Assembly (NCBI GenBank): GCA_028565635.1
Contig: JAOXYB010046214.1
Coordinates: forward strand, 1 to 12,304
From: Phoronis ovalis
Taxonomy: Eukaryota > Phoronida > Phoronidae
Length of the DNA stretch: 12,304 nucleotides
Direction of reading: 5' to 3'
The notes below the pieces were generated by a model. The model was not told the origin of the DNA. It did no database searches and was given only the letters and a program-made list of their open reading frames with translations. Of this stretch, positions 1-6,000 are shown in pieces (positions within the stretch are counted from its first letter, which is position 1; each line of letters opens with the position of its first letter). The position numbers and the translations under genes were made by a program.

Positions 1-368
1 GTTCTGAATGACCCCAAAATCAATAGGCTTCATTGTCAATATGCAAGTAATATATGATTTAAGTTTCAAATGGATATGACATTCCCTTATTGAGATATCT
101 CGATAGCAGTGAATCTGATGCGGCGGATGCAGGGTAAATCCAAAGTACCTCCAGCCTACTGCTGGGGGTAAAATAACACATCAACCATATTACGTAGTCC
201 CTAGGTAATGCCGTAAATATAGGTATAAAATAGAAACAAATTAGACACAAGATTTTTATGCAGAATGTAGAAACTGTTGATGTAACAACGATCATCACTC
301 TGTATTAAAGAAGAATTACATTATTATAGTGATAGTTAAGGTAATCGTATGTCCAATTTTATACTTAC
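1..368 (-). other. ERICH3 intron 2 (start of intron, runs off left edge)
   Basis: This is the intron that follows ERICH3 coding exon 2 on the minus strand, beginning with a strong GTAAGT donor read leftwards from 368. The next expected ERICH3 exon (the family's ITRSG-RILSEKEY segment) is not found here in any minus frame, so it must lie beyond the left edge. A more GC-rich patch at about 110-180 contains long open frames on the minus strand, but they resemble nothing I know and are out of phase for an ERICH3 exon. Confidence 0.6.
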
Positions 369-2651
369 AAGTCCAGATTTACGAAGATGTCTCTTCTGGC
401 GGGTATTACCGAAGTATCCAGCCAAATGCCTGTCTAGCAGGCTATTATAGGTCGACAGAGGACTGAAACAAAATAAATGTGTTTTAGTTTATGCTATTAA
501 ACTAATAATTATCAGCAACTACAACTGACATTTAATTATTTTTATTATGCATGTATCAATCACTGAGAATTTTCCATGAGTTAGTCCCTGGAAAATTTTC
601 CTAAGAAAAGCCTCAAGGTGATCTTTCATCATAAATTTTTTTTTTAATGACATGCAAAGCTGATTATAATTCTTTTTGTACCATTTGTGATGAGATCACA
701 AGCTTTCTCATAAATTTATATCACCCCACAATTTTGTATTTGCAGGGAAGCTCTAATCCTACTCCATAATTTATCCGACTAAGACCCAGTGACGTATGCA
801 GCAAGTCATTTCACAACTATGTTGAAAATACAATGATCGATTCAACTGGTTTATTTTTTGATTTGATGCAGTACATTATGGACTGCTGTTTCAAAACACG
901 ATTACTCTGATTCTACATTTCGATCATGGCCTTAATATAAGAAAGTATTTCAAAGCATGCCATTCTGTTACAAATACAATCTATCAGTGTTATTGGTTAA
1001 AAATTAACTTGTCAAATGAAAATTTATTTTTTTTATTATATATGCCTGACTTGAATTGGAATTATAAGTACTGATATTGATTACAATGTTTTACTTCGGA
1101 TATTATTACAGATTATGATTATGAGTAATCAATAAATATAAACAAATATCATACAGCTTTGTACTCACTCATTATTCTGCTATATGAGCAATCAATTGAG
1201 AACAAGAATTTAATCACTTTCAGAAACTATTGGGTTTCAAGGATCATAAGCCTTTTTTCAAAAAATCGGTCAACCTTTGATAAAAAATCAATGTCACCCC
1301 TGACACCAAAGTTCCCAATTTGTATACACCATATTTTTTCTGCACTGAAAGATAAACTAAGTACAAAAAAATTGTATTCTTAAGTCAATTTAAAATCTAG
1401 TGTAGGAATTCACATACAGTGCAGTTTTTATGTTTGATCAAGGTAATGAATTTCACTTATAGCTATTAGTCCTGGGAGAATTTTGTGACATTTATTTGAC
1501 ATTCATATTATAAATAAAGTTGCTATGTTAATAACAGCATTTAATTATCATATGTAATGTATATTCATAAGCAAGCTAATCTTCTTTTCTGGTTTCAAGG
1601 ACAGATTGGGTAATTCTTGACTTATGTAAATCACAATGTCCACAACCCTCCTACTACTTCAAACAAATTCAAAATACTTTGTAATGATGTTTCAATTTTA
1701 ATTTGTTATATTTAATTAGTTTTCTAGTCGTGTAAATTAGCATATATGCAACACATGAACAGAGTTGACTATATAATCATCTAAAAAGTAATTTTATTTT
1801 TTTTATAAATAAAAATGTCTGTCAATGAAGACATGCTAAATAAACTAAGTCAACTTTCGCATTTCAGTCAAGTGTCACTAACCTGTAAATTATATATTAC
1901 ATTTTATTATCAAAACTGTTTCGTAATTTCAAGTTGCCTACAGGACATGAAAATGGAGTATAATTATGTTAATACCATTTATAGAATTGTTAATAGCTTC
2001 TTGTCAGGCTATTTATGTTGTACATGAGTATCAATCTTCACTGCAATGTATCAACAAGGTTTTTTATAGAGAATGATCGGAAGAATGATATTTATTTAAA
2101 GTAACTATCTGGGGTAAAAATAGAAACAACAGAAAACCTAATTACTGCCAAATTGCATTAATTTGTTTTTGCTGACTAACTTCTTTGAGTTGGATTAAAA
2201 TTCATGAAAACGCATCTGAAATAGATATGAGCTGAAACTAGTTAAAAGTTTCAGGTATGACAAACTCTGGGGCGAAACTCAGGATGCGAAATCACTCAGC
2301 CATTAATAGCTTATGTAAATACAAACATCAAAACAAGTCCCTCCATCCTGGAGAAATGGGATACATATAGATACAACAAAACTCTACACAATTTCACCTG
2401 AGAGACTAATATAACTACACATGTCGCTTTTTATAAAGAGATCTATCTATCTGGCTGTAAATACGAATTTCATTTATTATTCAAGTACTTCATTAACCGA
2501 CACCCAAGTCTACACGAAACCTTATGAAATATGCAACACCAAGACATATTACAGAACTAAAATACAGAAAGGATTTGGTTCGAATTTACCAATAAATATT
2601 GTTCCAAAATATATGTAAATATATGTCTTACCCTGGGTCTATGTGGCTCAT
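369..2651 (-). CDS. ERICH3: ERICH3 orthologue, first two coding exons (3' partial)
   Basis: Glutamate-rich protein 3 is a long, poorly characterised animal protein, usually linked to ciliated or neural cells; its biochemical role is unknown. Coding exon 1 is 2632-2651 (ATG at 2651-2649, encoding MSHIDP plus two bases of Gly). It ends at a GTAAG donor. Coding exon 2 is 369-462, after a textbook TTTTGTTTCAG acceptor, and ends at a GTAAGT donor. Spliced, the frame is open for 38 residues: MSHIDPG, then PLSTYNSLLDRH, LAGYFGNTRQ and KRHLRKSGL. This matches the vertebrate ERICH3 N-terminus as I remember it (MSH..P.G, YNSL.D.HLAGYF.NTR..RHL..SGL), including the exon phase. An A sits at -3 of the start codon. 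The gene diverges from HACD, with 355 bp between start codons. The remaining exons are off the window. The identification rests on about 38 residues but the match is distinctive. Confidence 0.85.
463..2631 (-). other. ERICH3 intron 1
   Basis: This 2.17-kb AT-rich intron separates ERICH3 coding exons 1 and 2. Open frames on the plus strand at 1159-1383, 1815-2027 and 2421-2618 have low-complexity AT-driven composition, no recognisable domain and no supporting splice sites, so I treat them as chance. The only structure I see is the small palindrome and hairpin near 567-601. A patch at 2255-2365 is less AT-rich than its surroundings but I recognise nothing in it. Confidence 0.6.
567..601. repeat. 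Short inverted repeat with nested palindrome
   Basis: GAATTTTCCA at 567-576 pairs with TGGAAAATTT at 589-598 (9 of 10 positions) across a 12-base loop. The right arm is itself part of a perfect 12-bp palindrome, GGAAAATTTTCC, at 590-601. It lies inside ERICH3 intron 1. No function can be assigned, and such short palindromes arise easily in AT-rich DNA. Confidence 0.45.
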
Positions 2652-2808
2652 CCTGATTTCTTTGGTTTATAAAACTATTCTAGAATATCCGTAACAAGGT
2701 AAGCTGTAGAAAATGCAGGAACAATACATGCAACAGTGGATTTAACATGAGCTTTTGTTAAGGTTCATATCAATAGATCAACAACAACCTGCCGTCGCCC
2801 GGGAGAAC

Positions 2809-2814
2809 CACGTG
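2809..2814. promoter_or_regulatory. CACGTG E-box
   Basis: Palindromic CACGTG in the context GAACCACGTGA. It is the core recognised by bHLH-ZIP factors such as USF, MITF/TFE and Myc/Max. It is about 158 bp upstream of the ERICH3 ATG and about 193 bp upstream of the HACD ATG. Confidence 0.5.
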
Positions 2815-2989
2815 ATGTATATACTCTCAAATCAAGTAAACATTTAGAAAACATATTTTTGTTTACAATGTTTTCCAATATAATTTTATCATTTTGAAGC
2901 ACTTAAATGACAAAGATACTTATTACAGACTAGTTCCGATGAGAATGGACGTGAATTAAGAAATATAACTAACTCTTTTCCAGAACCTG

Positions 2990-2997
2990 TCACGTGA
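2990..2997. promoter_or_regulatory. TCACGTGA E-box just upstream of the HACD start
   Basis: Perfect 8-bp palindrome TCACGTGA, the preferred USF/TFE/MITF octamer, ending 9 bp before the HACD ATG. It lies in the HACD 5' UTR or core promoter, with the same GAACC-CACGTGA arrangement as the upstream E-box. Confidence 0.55.
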
Positions 2998-3003
2998 GAA
3001 GTC

Positions 3004-3014
3004 AAAATGGCGGC
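3004..3014 (+). promoter_or_regulatory. YY1-type motif overlapping the HACD start codon
   Basis: AAAATGGCGGC is an exact fit to the YY1 consensus AANATGGCGGC. Its ATG is the HACD initiation codon and its GCGGC encodes Ala2-Ala3. In animals such sites are often found just downstream of the transcription start of TATA-less genes and can overlap the first codons. The same bases give a good translation context (A at -3, G at +4), so the match could be partly a by-product of a Kozak sequence followed by an Ala-Ala start. Confidence 0.5.
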
Positions 3015-6000
3015 AAGCAACAAGGAAAAGCCGGGAATACTTTCAACAATATATCTACTCTTTTACAATCTTGCACAAGTTGTTGGGTAAGGATGAACTG
3101 TGGTAATCTTATAAAAACCGTTAAAGTTCGATAATTGAATATGCTAGTTATTTAGTGGTGACTAAGGTGCACACTAATTATTAATTAAAATCTAAAGTAT
3201 TAAAGCTAGTCCTGCAAGCATGACCCCACTATGGGGGGTACTCAAGGTTTTTTGACTACGGGGATGTGCCGCGGAACCCAATCCAAAATTTTAGCTTTTG
3301 GTAGCAAACCCAATCCAATTTGTTTGAAATTTTAGGGTAGCAATCCAAATCTTGTGAAATATAAGGGTAGCAATCCAAAATTTTAAAATATTTGAGTAGC
3401 ATTGCAATCCATTTTTACGCAAATTGACTGATATAAACCAAATTCGAAAATCGTTTTACGGATACAAACCTAAAATTAATCCAACTTATTTGCTGTAAGC
3501 AGCGGGTAACAATCCAAATTTTTGAATTTCTTTACGGTAGCGATCCAAAAAAATACATTAAGAAGTATACAATCCAAATCCAAAATTTTTAACTGGGCAG
3601 CACACCCCCACCAAAAAATACCTCGAGGACTATGGGACAGCCTACGGCTTGTCCGTAGGGTCATGACCACCTCATTTCTCAAACCTGCCGAAGTTCAACT
3701 AGCCTTCGCGTATGTGCAATACCATAATTAATTTTATGCTAATGTGCTGTTGAATCTTTTATTAAGTTATATCTAGATACGGTGGTATAAGAAGCAGAAT
3801 ACTCAAGGAATAGACAGAAGCAAAAAGTGGGTGGAATTCATTTATTTAATTAAGAAAGTAAGTGTTTTCGAACTTTGGCTGGTTTGAGATATGAGGTGGG
3901 CATGACCCTACGGACAAGCCCTAGTATTTATATCTTTAACTTTAAGTGCTTTACTTCTTAGAGAAAACGATCTCTGTATAAAAAATTTGACCAATGACAA
4001 ATCGTAGGTGCTTTGATAATAAATAACAACAATAAAGGATAAAAGTGCACTGCAATCTTGCGAAAAACTTCGGTGAGAGTGCGAGGCCCAAGGTAAATAA
4101 ACATAAACCCCATGGTAAAAACTACATTCCGAAAAAACATGCCATGGTAAAGGTTTATTTGCAAAAACACACCCCTTTGTAAAAAAAATCAGAAATACAA
4201 ATGTATATACACTCTGGCAAAAACAGTATTAAACAAAATCATGGAAATTGGGGAAAATTTACACCTAAAAATGGGGACCCTGTGGTAAATATAATCATTT
4301 ATTGAAAATTTAAAAAAACATAGTTACAATTTATTTGCAAAAAGTACACCTAATGGTAAAAAGCATTACTAAAAAAAATGAAAAAGATGCCTCATTGTTA
4401 AAGTGAAGGCAGAAAAAGGGGGCCCCCATGGGGTGGCACATATATACAATCACTGTGAATGGCACTAATCCTGGGTTTAAAACATATATGGTGACTTGAA
4501 GATATCAATAGTAGTCGCCATAAAGTTCCCGGGAGGGGGGTACTCAAGGTTTTTTGACTACAGGGATGTGCCGCAGAACCCAATCCAAAATTTTAGGTTG
4601 TGGTAGCAAATCCAAGCCAAATATTTTGAAATATAAGAGCAGCAATCCAAAATTTTAAAATATTTGAGTATAGCAATCCATTTTTACACAAACTGACTGA
4701 TACAAACCAAAGTCCAAAATTTATTTATGGATACAAACTTAAAATTAATTCAAATTATTTGCTGTAAGCAGAGGGTAACAATCCAAATTGTTTAATATCT
4801 TTACGGTAGCAATCCAAAAAAATACAGTAAGAAGTATACAATCCAAATCCAAAATTTTTAACTGGGCTACACACCCCCACCAAAAAATAACTTGAGTACT
4901 CCCTGGGATATTGTTCTCCTTACAAGTAAGTTCCATTGTTTTCAGTACAATGTATGGTTCTATGATTTAATGAGTACTTGAGCGAGTGTGTTTCTGTTGG
5001 AAGCTGATTTAATTTATAAAAATGATTGCTTCTAGTTGACAAATTGGGTGGTTAAATTCTGTAGGCATATTTATATATATCATATGGTTGAAGAAAATTT
5101 GGGCTTTTTTTTGTAATTTTTGTACCACATTCAAGGTTCATCCAGAGATTCTCTTTCAGTAGATTTGCTATTAACACTTTGAATCCTTTGTAATTTAAGT
5201 TTGCTCTCTTTAATGTAGTTTATAGTCTGTACATTGTATTGAATTCTCTGTTTGGTTTCTTTTCATAGGTGGACAGCAATTTTGGGACTGGTAATTCAGC
5301 ACTACTTAAAAGCAGAAAGTCATGTTGGCATATATAGAGCAGCAGAAGTTTTACTGAAAGTCTTTCAAACTGCCGCTGTACTTGAGGTCTTCTTTTTTAT
5401 CAAGCATACAAAACCAAAATATAAAGTTTGTAATTAAACATGCAAAATAGCATGGGATAATTTGTCATTGTTTATCTCTATTAAAAAAACATGCCATTTT
5501 CTTTTACAAAGCAAAATAAATAAATACTGCCATTCATAAAATGATTTATTGGACTAGTGGTATACAATTATTGTTTAGTATGCTGATTGGGGTGTTGGGG
5601 AAGTGTAGATCATAAAACTCCTTTTGTAGCCAAAAATGATGTTCAACCACTAAAAGAAAAAAGATTTACCTGGTGAGATAATGTAAAATAAACTTTATAA
5701 CTATGTGACTGTGTATGTGAATAGGAACTGTTCATATGTCGATATCTACAAGATTTTGTATGCAGACTGTTATTTAATATGTTTCAGGTTTTCCACTGTG
5801 CATTTGGCCTAGTGCGTTCTGGTGTTTTGTTAACAGCAGCTCAGGTTTTCTCAAGGGTTTTTCTTGTTTGGGGTGTTGTTCACACTGTACCTCAGGTAGT
5901 TATAATACTCCTGCAATTATGTTTCTTGAAACAAAGAAAAAGCTATAATGATGAACCAGCAGTAAATAATATGGATGTTCACTACCATTTGCTGTGACCC

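Larger units (their letters stand above)
2652..3006. promoter_or_regulatory. Divergent ERICH3/HACD upstream region (putative bidirectional promoter)
   Basis: This 355-bp stretch separates the oppositely oriented start codons of ERICH3 (minus, 2651) and HACD (plus, 3007), so it must hold both 5' UTRs and probably both promoters. It contains two CACGTG E-boxes (2809-2814 and 2991-2996), both in a CACGTGA context and both preceded by GAACC. It also has a small GC-rich island (CCGTCGCCCGGGAG, about 2792-2805), a pyrimidine run CTCTTTTCC (2973-2981) that could be an initiator for HACD, and an imperfect RFX-like site at 2933-2946. No convincing TATA box is placed correctly for either gene. That these sites drive both genes is inference. 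Confidence 0.6.
3087..5268 (+). other. HACD intron 1, repeat-rich
   Basis: This 2.18-kb intron (donor GTAAGG, acceptor TTTTCATAG) hosts four repeat units in its middle: two direct copies of a GGTACTC-ended element, a TA-flanked MITE and a degenerate tandem array, each listed separately. The first ~145 bases and the last ~365 bases (4904-5268) are plain AT-rich intron sequence with a pyrimidine tract before the acceptor. Open frames here are by-products of the repeats, not genes. Confidence 0.8.

Noticed and set aside
1-178. Long open minus-strand frames, including GWRYFGF-type and RLEVLWIYP-type peptides after an acceptor-like CCCCCAGCAG
   Set aside because: ERICH3 exon 2 ends in phase 0, and reading on from that acceptor in phase 0 gives an immediate TAG. 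Neither frame resembles the next ERICH3 segment or any family I recognise.
1159-2618. Three plus-strand open frames of 65-74 codons (1159-1383, 1815-2027, 2421-2618)
   Set aside because: They lie in ERICH3 intron 1, have AT-driven composition and no domain, and no splice sites or conservation cues support them.
3476-4936. Similar minus-strand peptides (IFWWGC...LTAN) in both GGTACTC elements, suggesting a conserved protein
   Set aside because: The similarity follows from the ~92% DNA identity of the two copies. The frames have no start, domain or synonymous-bias signal, and the same region also gives open frames on the other strand.
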